Origin: Gemmatimonadota bacterium
GTDB taxonomy: Bacteria; Gemmatimonadota; Gemmatimonadetes; Gemmatimonadales; Gemmatimonadaceae
DNA length: 64,000 bases
Assembly (NCBI GenBank): GCA_020161135.1
Contig: JAIUOB010000001.1
Span: forward strand, 1,054,001 to 1,118,000
Reading direction: 5' to 3'
Shown here: one piece after another, positions 34,501 through 42,521 of the stretch
Position numbering within the stretch: the stretch's first letter is position 1
How the letters are laid out: each line of letters begins with the position of its first letter
Made by a program: the position numbers and the translations under genes
Notes under the pieces: model-generated
Told to the model about the DNA's origin: nothing
The model's database searches: none
What the model saw: only the letters and a program-made list of their open reading frames with translations

Positions 34501-36543
34501 TTACTGCTCCTGAGTGACCTTGGTCGCAGCCGGCGGGCGCTGGTACTTGTCGAACCAACTCCTGAGGTAGAGCTGGGTGCGCAAAAAGTTGCTTGGCGTC
34601 GAACTCGTGCCATGCCATTCGTTGTTGAAACGCAGCATGGCCGTGGGCACCTTCAGCACCTTCAAGGCCTCGTAGTACTCCTCCGTCTGCCCCATGGGCG
34701 TCCGGAGGTCGTTCACCCCGGTCATGAGCATGGTGGGGGTGCGCACGTTGCCGACGTACATCAGCGGCGACCGGCGCAGGTGCTCACTGGGGTCGTCCCA
34801 GGGGTATTTCGCGAAGTTGTTGTACCAGCTCGAACCGTCGGTCGTTCCGACGAAGCTGAGCCAGTTGGTCACCGGGCAGTTGGCGCTCGCCGCCGCGAAA
34901 CGGTTGGTGTGCCCCACGATCCAGCTCGTGAGCACCCCGCCCCCCGAGCAGCCGAACACGTACAGCCGGTTCGTGTCGATGTACCCTCGCCCGATGACCG
35001 TGTCGACGCCCGCCATGAGGTCATCGTAGTCCTTGCCGGGATAGGCGTTCTTGATGGCGTTGCCGAAGGCGCTGCCATAGCCCGTCGAGCCGCGCGGATT
35101 CGTATACAGCATGACGAATCCGTTGGCGGCATGGTCCTGCCGCGCGAAGCTGAAGCCCACGTTGTACATGCTGTGCGGGCCACCATGGATCTCGAGCATC
35201 AGCGGGTACTTCTTCGACGGATCGAACCCCGGCGGCTTCACGATCCACCCCTGGATGCGATAGCCGTCCACCGAGCGGTACCACACCTCCTCGGTGGTGG
35301 CGAGCTGCTTGCCGGCCAGCACGTCGCCATTCACGTCGGTGAGGGTGCGGGGCGTGGGCGTGCGGACGTCGAACGCCACGATGTCCGTCGGGCGCGTGGC
35401 CGTGCTCAGCGTGCCCACCGCCAGGAAGCTCTTGCCGATGTCGGTCACGGTGAGCACCTGCGCGCCGGTGGTCACCTGCTTCACCTTGCCGTCGAGCGAC
35501 GCATGGTAGAGGTGCCGCGCGCCCTCGTTCTCGGCCACGAAGTACACGCCGGTGCCGTCCGGCGACCAGAACATCGCCGTGGGCGTGCGATCGAGCGACG
35601 CCGTGAGCGCGCGCGGGTTGCCGCCGTTCGCATCCATCACGTACAGCGCGGCGTCCTTCCACGTCGCATCGGTGCTGTCGTACCCGGTGTACGCGATGCT
35701 GCGCCCGTCGGGGCTGGGCACGGGGTTGTTGTCCGGGCCGTTGCGCTTCGTGAGCTGCGTGATCGCGCCACTCGCCACATCCACCTTGTAGATGTCGCTC
35801 TGTCGCCACGAGTACTCGGCGTCCTGCACACGGTTCGACGTGAACAGCAGCGCCTTGCCGTCGGGGGTCCAGGCGTTGCCGTTGGCCGGCCACTCGCCCG
35901 ACGTCACCTGACGCGGCGTACCGCCATCGGCCGGGATCACGAACAGTTGGCGCAGCCCGTTCTCGAGAAAGCCCTGCCGGTCGGCGCGGTAGCGCACCTT
36001 CGTCACGATGCGGGGCGGCTCCGTCCACTTGGCTCCGCGCGGAGCGGCCGGCATGGCCACGCGCCACTCCTCGTTCTGGCGCACCAGCATGCCGAACGCG
36101 ATCGACTTGCCGTCGGGGCTCCACGCCAGGTCGCTCGGCGTCTCCGTCAGCCGCGTCACCTGCGTCGTGGCGCCCTCGGCGTCCATGTAGCGCACCCACA
36201 CCTGCTGGCCACCGGGCTCGCCGGCCGCGATGTACGCAATGCGGCTGCCGTCGGGGCTCCAGCTCGCGTCGCTCCCCTTCACCAGGAAGCGGTTCTTCGT
36301 GCCGTCGACATTCATGATCCACACCGACGACTCGCGCCGGTCGTTGATCTGGTCGATCCAGGTGCGCGTGTACAGCACCTGCTTGCCGTCCGGGGAGAGC
36401 GCAGGGTTCGCGACGTCTTCCCAGTTGAAGTAGTCGGCAACCGTCAGGCGGTCGCGGGGCGCGGCGGGCTGGCTGTGCAGCGATGCGCCGGGGGTGCTGA
36501 GGGCAGCGGCGAAGGCCAGCAGCGCGAGCGAGGTGGAGCGCAT
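34501..36543 (-). CDS. S9 family peptidase (prolyl oligopeptidase / acylaminoacyl-peptidase type), secreted
   Basis: A 680-residue exported peptidase (signal peptide 1-25, ending LHSQ). The propeller at about 35-410 has repeated SPDG blades (ALSPDGKQVLYTR, SWSPDGSRIAYIA, AWSPDGKSIAFGM, FWSPDGTGVYFVA). The hydrolase domain has LEIHGGPHSMYN, nucleophile VFGCSGGGVLTS, Asp in GVNDLRTPM, and His in NEWHGTSS. GCSGGG replaces the more usual G-x-S-x-GG with Tyr/Phe but retains the elbow. A role in extracellular peptide breakdown is expected. The ATG at 36543 gives the signal peptide. Confidence 0.92.
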   Translation of the reverse strand: MRSTSLALLAFAAALSTPGASLHSQPAAPRDRLTVADYFNWEDVANPALSPDGKQVLYTRTWIDQINDRRESSVWIMNVDGTKNRFLVKGSDASWSPDGSRIAYIAAGEPGGQQVWVRYMDAEGATTQVTRLTETPSDLAWSPDGKSIAFGMLVRQNEEWRVAMPAAPRGAKWTEPPRIVTKVRYRADRQGFLENGLRQLFVIPADGGTPRQVTSGEWPANGNAWTPDGKALLFTSNRVQDAEYSWRQSDIYKVDVASGAITQLTKRNGPDNNPVPSPDGRSIAYTGYDSTDATWKDAALYVMDANGGNPRALTASLDRTPTAMFWSPDGTGVYFVAENEGARHLYHASLDGKVKQVTTGAQVLTVTDIGKSFLAVGTLSTATRPTDIVAFDVRTPTPRTLTDVNGDVLAGKQLATTEEVWYRSVDGYRIQGWIVKPPGFDPSKKYPLMLEIHGGPHSMYNVGFSFARQDHAANGFVMLYTNPRGSTGYGSAFGNAIKNAYPGKDYDDLMAGVDTVIGRGYIDTNRLYVFGCSGGGVLTSWIVGHTNRFAAASANCPVTNWLSFVGTTDGSSWYNNFAKYPWDDPSEHLRRSPLMYVGNVRTPTMLMTGVNDLRTPMGQTEEYYEALKVLKVPTAMLRFNNEWHGTSSTPSNFLRTQLYLRSWFDKYQRPPAATKVTQEQ

Positions 36544-36671
36544 GGGAGCCTCGGTGTCGGCAGGGGCAGCGTGCGGTGAGCCCCCTATGCTGCGGCGCAC
36601 GCGCACCGCGCGCAACCAGTCAACACCCCGGCCGAGTCACGCGCGGTGACGCGGCGTACAGCCCGGCGCTG

Positions 36672-37295
36672 CTAGCGGAGCGTGTCCGCGAGGGCCAGCA
36701 GGCTGTCGCGCATGGCGAGCGTCGTGCCATCCACGAAGCGGCGCACACCCTTCCACTGCCGGATGAGCGGGTTGCGCGTGGTGATGCTCGTCTCGATGAC
36801 GCGGCGCTTCGAGGTGCTGGCGTGCACCATCTTGCCGTCGCCCACGTAAATGCCCACGTGCGAGATGCGCGATCCGCGGCCGAACGTGAGCACGTCGCCC
36901 GGCTCCAGCTTGGCGACATCCTTGGGCACCTCGACACCGACCTTGGCCTGCTGCTGCGCCGTGCGCGGCAGCACCATGTCGATGACGCTCATGGCATAGC
37001 GCACGAGGCCACTGCAGTCGAGCCCGATGCCGGGCTTGGTGCCGCCGAGCTTGTAGCGCGTGCCAATGGAGAGCCGCGCCTTGGTCACGATGCTGTCGCG
37101 CAGCGACTGCGCGGAGGCGCTGAAGGCGGCGAACGGCTTGCGCGCCTCGAAGGCACTGCGCGTCACGCTCGCGGGCTCACCGGCCGCTGTCGCCCTGGTC
37201 TCTCCACGCTGCGCCGACAGCATCGACGGCGCCGTGGCGGCCACAAGGGCAGCACAGGCGACGAGGAGCAGGGGGCGGTGGCGCAGAGACGTCAC
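36672..37295 (-). CDS. NlpC/P60 family cell-wall endopeptidase
   Basis: A 207-residue exported protein (signal peptide 1-28, ending MLSAQ) with a C-terminal NlpC/P60 domain. The catalytic Cys is in GLDCSGLVRYAM, His in SRISHVGIYVG, and the third polar residue in KMVHASTSK. Such enzymes cut the gamma-D-Glu-diamino acid bond in peptidoglycan stem peptides. The GTG at 37295 is the only start that keeps the signal peptide; no ribosome site is clear. A possible short hairpin follows the stop around 36640. Confidence 0.9.
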   Translation of the reverse strand: MTSLRHRPLLLVACAALVAATAPSMLSAQRGETRATAAGEPASVTRSAFEARKPFAAFSASAQSLRDSIVTKARLSIGTRYKLGGTKPGIGLDCSGLVRYAMSVIDMVLPRTAQQQAKVGVEVPKDVAKLEPGDVLTFGRGSRISHVGIYVGDGKMVHASTSKRRVIETSITTRNPLIRQWKGVRRFVDGTTLAMRDSLLALADTLR

Positions 37296-37646
37296 GGAGG
37301 CAGCAGGCGGAGTGCGGGTGGCTGGGACCTTCAGCTCGACAAACTATCACGGCAGAGGCCCCTCGGCCACCCATGACGGGTGGGCGGGACGAATGGTCAC
37401 CGCCGTTCCCGCTGTCGCATTCCATGGAGCGGAAGACCTTTCCCGTGTTGTGACGGGCTGAGAGGCCAGCGGCGATCGTCATCACAAGCGCGGCACGCTC
37501 GAGACCTCACGTCCGGCGCGCAGGACGCAAACCGTCACACACCCGACCACGCTTGCCGGGTCGTCTCGGCGTCTCCAGCTTGCACGAGCCTCGTCTTGGC
37601 GCCTGAGGGCGTCGCGAGGCCTTCACCCCGGTCCAGGAGTCCTGCC
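37296..37646. other. 351-bp divergent intergenic region without a gene
   Basis: This is the region between nlpC/P60 (minus) and the PEP-CTERM gene (plus). It should hold both promoters. A GACGCAAA word at about 37523-37530 and an ACCCG/CGGGT hairpin around 37548-37566 recall part of the c-di-GMP (GEMM) riboswitch, but the other conserved half is missing. No open frame here is convincing. Confidence 0.4.
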
Positions 37647-38288
37647 ATGCGCAAATCATTCACCGCTGTCGCCGTCAGCCTTTCGCTCTTGGCTGCAGCC
37701 CCCGTCCAGGCGCAGGTCAGCTGGACCGACTGGACGTCGCAGGGCAGCAACCAGGTGTTCGGCACCCTGCAGATTGGCTCGAACAGTGTTGCGGTCACGT
37801 TCACCGGGTCGTTCGGCTTCGCCCAGCTCTCCGGCGGTATCGACTACTACGCCACGAACCCCGGCATTTACGCCCCCAACCGGCCCACCGGTTCGGATAT
37901 CATCGGCCTGAACGCCGGTGGTACGAAGACCATCACCTTCAGTCAGGCCGTCATCGACCCCGTCATTGCCCTGGTGAGCTGGAACTCTCAGCCCACGATC
38001 ACCTTCAACGGGCCGATCACGGTGCTCGGACAGGGTCAGGGCCACTGGGGCAACGGCACGATGTCCGCATCGGGCAACCAGCTGTTCACGAGTGGTGAGG
38101 TGCACGGCACGATCCAGCTCTCGGGCTCGTACACGTCCATCACGTTCACCGATGGCAGCGAGAACTGGCACGGCTTGACGGTCGGCGCTCCGGCCGTCGC
38201 CAATGTGGTGCCGGAGCCGTCCACGTACGCGCTCATGGCCGCCGGTCTCGCCGGGCTCGCGCTTGCCCGTCGCCGCCGCAAGGCCTGA
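37647..38288 (+). CDS. PEP-CTERM sorting-domain exported protein
   Basis: A 213-residue protein with a signal peptide (1-23, ending VQAQ), a Ser/Thr/Gly-rich beta-strand middle, and a full PEP-CTERM tail: VPEPSTYALMAAGLAGLALARRRRKA spans 188-213, with the VPEP motif, hydrophobic helix and basic end. Such proteins are processed by an exosortase and placed on the cell surface or in the matrix; no exosortase gene is present here. A CAGGAG ribosome site precedes the ATG at 37647. A strong terminator follows. Confidence 0.9.
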   Translation: MRKSFTAVAVSLSLLAAAPVQAQVSWTDWTSQGSNQVFGTLQIGSNSVAVTFTGSFGFAQLSGGIDYYATNPGIYAPNRPTGSDIIGLNAGGTKTITFSQAVIDPVIALVSWNSQPTITFNGPITVLGQGQGHWGNGTMSASGNQLFTSGEVHGTIQLSGSYTSITFTDGSENWHGLTVGAPAVANVVPEPSTYALMAAGLAGLALARRRRKA

Positions 38289-38319
38289 TTCTCCGGCTGG
38301 TCCGCTTGCTCCTCACGCC

Positions 38320-38349
38320 AACGGCGCGAACTCCAGTTCGCGCCGTTTT
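38320..38349 (+). terminator. Rho-independent terminator after the PEP-CTERM gene
   Basis: A perfect 13-bp stem (38320-38332 with 38335-38347) followed by a run of Ts (38346-38349). It lies 32 bases after the PEP-CTERM stop and 24 bases from the convergent queE stop, so it may serve both. Confidence 0.85.
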
Positions 38350-38373
38350 GCGTTGCATGACACCCCGCCCGCG

Positions 38374-39012
38374 TCAGCGGATTCCCAGGGCCTTGTGCGT
38401 CTGCACCGACAGCCGCCACCGGGGGTGCGCCAGGCAATAGGCCAGCGCTGCCGCAGTGTTGGCGTCACGCTGCGGCCCATCCATGGGCTGCAGCAGGAAG
38501 TGCCGGAAGGCGAGCCCCTCGAACCGCTCCGGCGGGGCCAGCGACTGCGGATACACCAGCTTGAGCTCATCGCCGGCCGTAAGCACCAGCGGGGCGTCGG
38601 CCTTGGGGCTCACGCAGATCCAGTCGAGCCCCGGCGGCGCCGGCTGCGTGCCGTTGGTCTCCACCGCCACCTCGAACCCCTCGGCGTGCAGGGCGTCGAT
38701 GGCCTCCGCGTCGAGCTGCAGGAGCGGCTCGCCGCCCGTGCAGACCACGAACGGGCGTACATCGGCCGGGGCGTCGGCCGGCCAGCGTGACTTCACGAAG
38801 GCGGCGAGTGCGGCGGCCGTCGCGAACTTGCCGCCATCCGGGCCCACGCCCACGAAGTCGGTATCGCAAAAGGTGCATACTGCTTTCGCACGGTCGGCCT
38901 CACGCCCGGTCCAGAGGTTGCACCCCGAGAACCGGCAGAACACCGCGGCCCGCCCGGCCTGCACGCCCTCCCCCTGCAGCGTGTAGAAGCACTCCTTCAC
39001 CGTGTACGTCAC
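38374..39012 (-). CDS. queE: 7-carboxy-7-deazaguanine synthase (radical SAM)
   Basis: A 212-residue radical SAM enzyme that converts carboxy-tetrahydropterin to 7-carboxy-7-deazaguanine in queuosine/preQ0 synthesis. The FeS ligands are Cys31, Cys46 and Cys49 (Cys-x14-Cys-x2-Cys), the extended spacing of the Gram-negative QueE type. CTGGEPLLQ (GGE motif) and VETNGTQ follow. The opening YTLQGEGVQAG is characteristic. The GTG at 39012 is used. It lies 12 bp after queC and shares its transcript; queD is not in the window. Confidence 0.95.
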   Translation of the reverse strand: MTYTVKECFYTLQGEGVQAGRAAVFCRFSGCNLWTGREADRAKAVCTFCDTDFVGVGPDGGKFATAAALAAFVKSRWPADAPADVRPFVVCTGGEPLLQLDAEAIDALHAEGFEVAVETNGTQPAPPGLDWICVSPKADAPLVLTAGDELKLVYPQSLAPPERFEGLAFRHFLLQPMDGPQRDANTAAALAYCLAHPRWRLSVQTHKALGIR

Positions 39013-39024
39013 GCGACGGCCCGC

Positions 39025-39729
39025 TCAGCGCGCGTAGGCGATCGGGTCGGCCGCACCGGCTTCGGCGAACCCGCGCAGACGCAGTTGGCAGGCATCGCAA
39101 TGGCCGCAAGCGGTGCCATCGGGCGCCGGGTCGTAGCAGCTCGTGGTGAGCGCATAGTCCACCCCCAGCGAGCGCCCCAGGGCGACGATGCCGGCCTTGG
39201 TGAGGTGCTGCAGCGGCGCTCTGATGGCGAGGCGGGTGGTGCCTTCGACTCCCGCGCGCGTGGCCAGGTTGGCCATCTGCTCGAACGCGGCCACGTATTC
39301 CGGGCGGCAGTCCGGGTAGCCGGAGTAGTCGAGGGCGTTGACGCCGATGTAGATCGCGTCGGCCCCCAGCACCTCGGCCCACGCCAGCGCGAACGACAGG
39401 AAGATCGTGTTGCGCGCCGGCACGTAGGTCACCGGAATCTCGTGCTCATCGTGGGCCAGGTCCCGGTCCTTGGGGACCGGGGTGTCGGCGGTGAGCGCCG
39501 AGCCACCCCACTGCCGGAGGTCGATGTCGACCACCACGTGCTGCCCCACCCCCTGCGCCGCCGCCACGCGCCGCGCCGCGTCGATCTCGACGGCATGCCG
39601 CTGGCCGTACCGAAAGGTCATCGCGTAGGGCAGGTAGCCGTCACGACGGGCGACGGCGAGCGCGGTGGCCGAGTCGAGCCCTCCCGAGAGGAGGACGACG
39701 GCGGGGCGGGGAGCGGCGGCGTCTGGCAT
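39025..39729 (-). CDS. queC: 7-cyano-7-deazaguanine (preQ0) synthase
   Basis: A 234-residue ATP-dependent PP-loop enzyme that turns 7-carboxy-7-deazaguanine into preQ0. The nucleotide motif SGGLDS is at 15-20; the family signature [17 protein letters not shown] is central; and the zinc Cys cluster CxxCxxC with an upstream Cys is in [19 protein letters not shown] near the C terminus. It is upstream of queE in the same direction. The ATG at 39729 is chosen over upstream in-frame starts, which precede non-conserved sequence. No preQ1 riboswitch was recognised in the leader. Confidence 0.95.
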   Translation of the reverse strand: MPDAAAPRPAVVLLSGGLDSATALAVARRDGYLPYAMTFRYGQRHAVEIDAARRVAAAQGVGQHVVVDIDLRQWGGSALTADTPVPKDRDLAHDEHEIPVTYVPARNTIFLSFALAWAEVLGADAIYIGVNALDYSGYPDCRPEYVAAFEQMANLATRAGVEGTTRLAIRAPLQHLTKAGIVALGRSLGVDYALTTSCYDPAPDGTACGHCDACQLRLRGFAEAGAADPIAYAR

Positions 39730-39886
39730 GGGCAGAAGGTAACGGGCTCCCGCGCCTCGAGGCGCGCCACGCTGTTGCGTACACCGCGTGTCCACATTCG
39801 AGGACAGCTGGACTGCGGCGCGCAGGGCTGGAATCGCGCAAATTCTTATTTTATAACGACTTGCAATACTCTGTGACATGCGGCGC

Positions 39887-39915
39887 GGGTTCTGCACCAC
39901 AGCGTGGCAGAACCC
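39887..39915 (+). promoter_or_regulatory. 9-bp hairpin in the leader of the outer-membrane barrel gene
   Basis: GGGTTCTGC (39887-39895) pairs exactly with GCAGAACCC (39907-39915), loop of 11 bases, ending 16 bases before the ATG and next to the GGAG ribosome site. An unusually AT-rich stretch (39839-39872) just upstream probably holds the promoter. The hairpin may stabilise the mRNA or control initiation. Confidence 0.55.
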
Positions 39916-39931
39916 TGAACGGAGTCTCTGC

Positions 39932-40561
39932 ATGCGTCTCTTCTCGTTCGCGCGCGCTACGGCGCTGCTCCTTCTTCCCATGGTGGCGGCGCCCCTCGCG
40001 ACGGCATCGGCCCAAGTGGGCGCCGGCGCGCACCTCACGCCCTTCGCCGGGTATCTCGTGACAGGCCGGTGGTACGAAGGCCCGATCGGCACGAGCATCG
40101 CCACCAGCAACTCGCCCATGGTGGGGGCGCAGGGGAGCGTTCCGCTCAGCAACGCGGTCGCGCTCACCGGCAGCCTCGCCTACGGCTCGGGAGACCTGCG
40201 GGTGGGGTTGCCGCTGCTGGGCGGTGTCAACGTGGGGTCGGCGAAGACGTGGATGTACGACGCCGGGCTCGAGATCGGTGGACTCGGCAACCGGGGCTCC
40301 GGCGTGTCGCCGTTCGTCACCGGCGGCATTGGCGGCATGACCAACGACATCAAGGCGAGTGTCTTCGAGACTCGCGCCACGAACGTCGCCTACACAGCGG
40401 GCGTGGGCGTCGATCTGGGCTTCTCGGCTGGCGTCGCGCTGCGCGTGCAGGCCAAGGACTGGATCACGCGCTTCAACACGGAAGACGCCGTTGGCTTCCG
40501 TGCCGAAGGACAGTGGTCGCACAACTGGGCCCTCACGGCCGGTCTCAAGCTGTCATTCTGA
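39932..40561 (+). CDS. Small outer-membrane beta-barrel protein
   Basis: A 209-residue protein with a signal peptide (1-28, ending ASAQ) and alternating hydrophobic/polar strands with many Gly and aromatic ends, finishing with [11 protein letters not shown]. The C-terminal Phe is the usual signal for outer-membrane barrel insertion, and the size suits an 8-stranded barrel like OmpA-N or OmpW relatives. The ligand is unknown. GGAG precedes the ATG at 39932. Confidence 0.8.
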   Translation: MRLFSFARATALLLLPMVAAPLATASAQVGAGAHLTPFAGYLVTGRWYEGPIGTSIATSNSPMVGAQGSVPLSNAVALTGSLAYGSGDLRVGLPLLGGVNVGSAKTWMYDAGLEIGGLGNRGSGVSPFVTGGIGGMTNDIKASVFETRATNVAYTAGVGVDLGFSAGVALRVQAKDWITRFNTEDAVGFRAEGQWSHNWALTAGLKLSF

Positions 40562-40568
40562 GTCCCGG

Positions 40569-40626
40569 CGGTGCCGTGGGCTCGTTAGTTTCGCAACACG
40601 CAGCCCATCTTCAGCCCACGGCACCG
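40569..40626 (+). terminator. 14-bp perfect inverted repeat ending on the next gene's start codon
   Basis: CGGTGCCGTGGGCT (40569-40582) is exactly complementary to 40613-40626, with a 30-base loop. It begins 7 bases after the barrel stop and includes the first base of the GTG start of the next gene. It may end the barrel transcript or, if read through, cover the translation start. Confidence 0.6.
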
Positions 40627-42461
40627 TGGATCCACGACGAGCTCTCCCGCCCCGCGTCTTCGGCCGTGCCCTGTGGCGTCGGTCAGGACACTTCGCCTTC
40701 GCCGCTTGCTTGAGCGCGGCGGCGTCCGCGACGCTGTCCGCCACGTTGTCCGCCCAGTCCGGTGCACCGCCCGATTCGGCCCGTGCCGAAGGCAGCGCGG
40801 GTACCTCGAGCGCGGCCGATCCGCTTCGCGGGTCGAGCACCACGCTGAGTGCGCTGGGGTCGCAGGCGCGCCAGCAGCAGGACGCGTTCGAGCGCAACCA
40901 TCGCCTCGGGCTCCGCTTCTACAACGGCGGCGCCGATGCGACGTGCGAAGTGCCGCTCGGACGCATTTGCTACTGGAACAACAACGGCGACGTCCCGCCG
41001 CCTGCGGAGCGGAGCGACGCGCGCATCGAGCGTGAGCAACTGCTCGAGATGCTCGCGCGCGCGCAGGCCGCCGACCCGAAGGACGACTGGGTGTCGGGAA
41101 TGCGCGTGCGGTATGCCATCGAAGGGGGCACGCCCGACGTGGCCGTGACCGCGGCGCGTGCCTGCGGCGGCACGGCCTGGTGGTGCTCGGCGCTGCAGGG
41201 GCTCGCGCTGCACAGTGCGAACCGCCACACCGAGGCCACGGCGGCCTTCGCGCGCTCGCTCGGGCAGATGGACGCAACGCAGCGCTGCACGTGGACCGAC
41301 CTCACCATGTGGCTCGATCCGGCGACACACGCGGCGTACAAGGCGGAAGGGTGCGCCAACCGGGAGGCGCGCAACGCGCGCATCCTGCGTCTCGCGCAGC
41401 CGTTGTGGATGCTCCCGGCCAACGACATCACGAACGAACTCTACGCGCGGCGCACCATGTCACGCGTGCACTCGCTCGCGCGCATCCCGTACGACCTGCA
41501 GTGGGGCGATGACCTGCTCGAGAGCCAGGTGCGCTACGGCTGGCCCATGTCGTGGTCCGTGCAGAACGGCGGCGTGGCCGACCCGCGTCCGCCCTCGGTG
41601 ATCGGCCACGAGCCCACGCCGAGCTACGACTTCATGCCCACGGTCGACGCCATTGAACAGCCGCTGACCGCCACGGCCGAGGACTGGGATCCCAAGCGCA
41701 AGAAGGCGCGCATGCGGTACGCGCCGCGCTATGCGACGGGATTTGGCGCGCTGCCCAACCAGTTCGCGCGCTTCCTGCGCGGCGACACCACGCTGCTCGC
41801 CGGCGGCTATCGCCTCGTGCGCGACCTCGAGATGGGGCGTGCACCGTACCACGCGGCGCTCACCCTCGACGCGATGGATGGACGCGCGCCGACGCAGGCG
41901 CGGCGCGACAGCGCGCAGGCCAACGGCGCGTTGCTGGTGCCCTTCACGTCCCCGATGCTGGCCAGCCTCGAGGTGATGGCGCCCACCGGCAAGCGTGCGG
42001 CGCGCGTGCGCACCACGGTGGAACCGCTCCCGCGCACGACGCGCCTGTCCGACTACCTGCTGCTGCAGCGTGGCGATCCGTCGGTCACGCCTTCGCTGGA
42101 GCAGAATGCGCTGCAGGCCTACGGGTCGCGGGAAATCGAAGGCGGCACGCAGATCGGTCTGTACTGGGAGGTGTACCGCCCGGCGAGTCCGGGGGCGCCG
42201 CTCGAAGTCTCGATTCGCGCGACACGCCTGGGCGCGAGCTTCATGCAGCGGCTGAGCTCCTCGATCGGTCTGTCGAAGGCGCTCACCCCGGTGTCGATCC
42301 GCTTCAACGACAACGGACGTCCCGACGGGGCGGCCGGGCGCAGTCTCTCCATCAACTTCCCGTCGGTGCCGGCCGGCGACTATCAGCTCACGCTCATGGT
42401 GAGCGGCGCCGGGGTGGTGGACAGCACGACGAACGTGATCCGGGTGCGCGGCGCGCGGTAA
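40626..42461 (+). CDS. Large exported protein of unknown function
   Basis: A 611-residue protein with a long N-terminal signal region (hydrophobic about 21-42, ending LSAQ). No known domain is recognised. The middle (about 80-270) is rich in paired Cys and Trp (CGGTAWWCSALQGLALH, then QRCTWTDLTMWLD) with a helical repeat feel like a TPR/Sel1-type segment (ALQGLALHSANRHTEATAAFARSLGQ). The C-terminal 250 residues look beta-rich (SLSINFPSVPAGDYQLTLMVSG). The GTG at 40626 is the only start that preserves the signal, yet it has no visible ribosome site and lies at the base of a strong inverted repeat. It is convergent with the ECF/CBM48 operon. Confidence 0.65.
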   Translation: MDPRRALPPRVFGRALWRRSGHFAFAACLSAAASATLSATLSAQSGAPPDSARAEGSAGTSSAADPLRGSSTTLSALGSQARQQQDAFERNHRLGLRFYNGGADATCEVPLGRICYWNNNGDVPPPAERSDARIEREQLLEMLARAQAADPKDDWVSGMRVRYAIEGGTPDVAVTAARACGGTAWWCSALQGLALHSANRHTEATAAFARSLGQMDATQRCTWTDLTMWLDPATHAAYKAEGCANREARNARILRLAQPLWMLPANDITNELYARRTMSRVHSLARIPYDLQWGDDLLESQVRYGWPMSWSVQNGGVADPRPPSVIGHEPTPSYDFMPTVDAIEQPLTATAEDWDPKRKKARMRYAPRYATGFGALPNQFARFLRGDTTLLAGGYRLVRDLEMGRAPYHAALTLDAMDGRAPTQARRDSAQANGALLVPFTSPMLASLEVMAPTGKRAARVRTTVEPLPRTTRLSDYLLLQRGDPSVTPSLEQNALQAYGSREIEGGTQIGLYWEVYRPASPGAPLEVSIRATRLGASFMQRLSSSIGLSKALTPVSIRFNDNGRPDGAAGRSLSINFPSVPAGDYQLTLMVSGAGVVDSTTNVIRVRGAR

Positions 42462-42477
42462 GGCCCGGTAGCAGCGA

Positions 42478-42506
42478 CGGCGCCGTGCATCCCGTGCTCG
42501 GCGCCG
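42478..42506. terminator. GC palindrome hairpin between convergent genes
   Basis: CGGCGCCG at 42478-42485 and again at 42499-42506 (self-complementary) can form an 8-bp stem. It lies between the stop at 42461 and the convergent stop at 42522. Confidence 0.45.
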
Positions 42507-42521
42507 CGACGGCGGACGCGC

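Noticed and set aside
37500..37575. Possible c-di-GMP-I (GEMM) riboswitch upstream of the PEP-CTERM gene
   Set aside because: Only the GGACGCAAA word and one hairpin match; the conserved GGCAAACC half and the tetraloop receptor are absent. A covariance-model search would settle it.
39730..39886. PreQ1 riboswitch in the queC leader
   Set aside because: No preQ1-I or II core (hairpin plus A-rich tail pairing to the loop) could be found on the minus strand before 39729.
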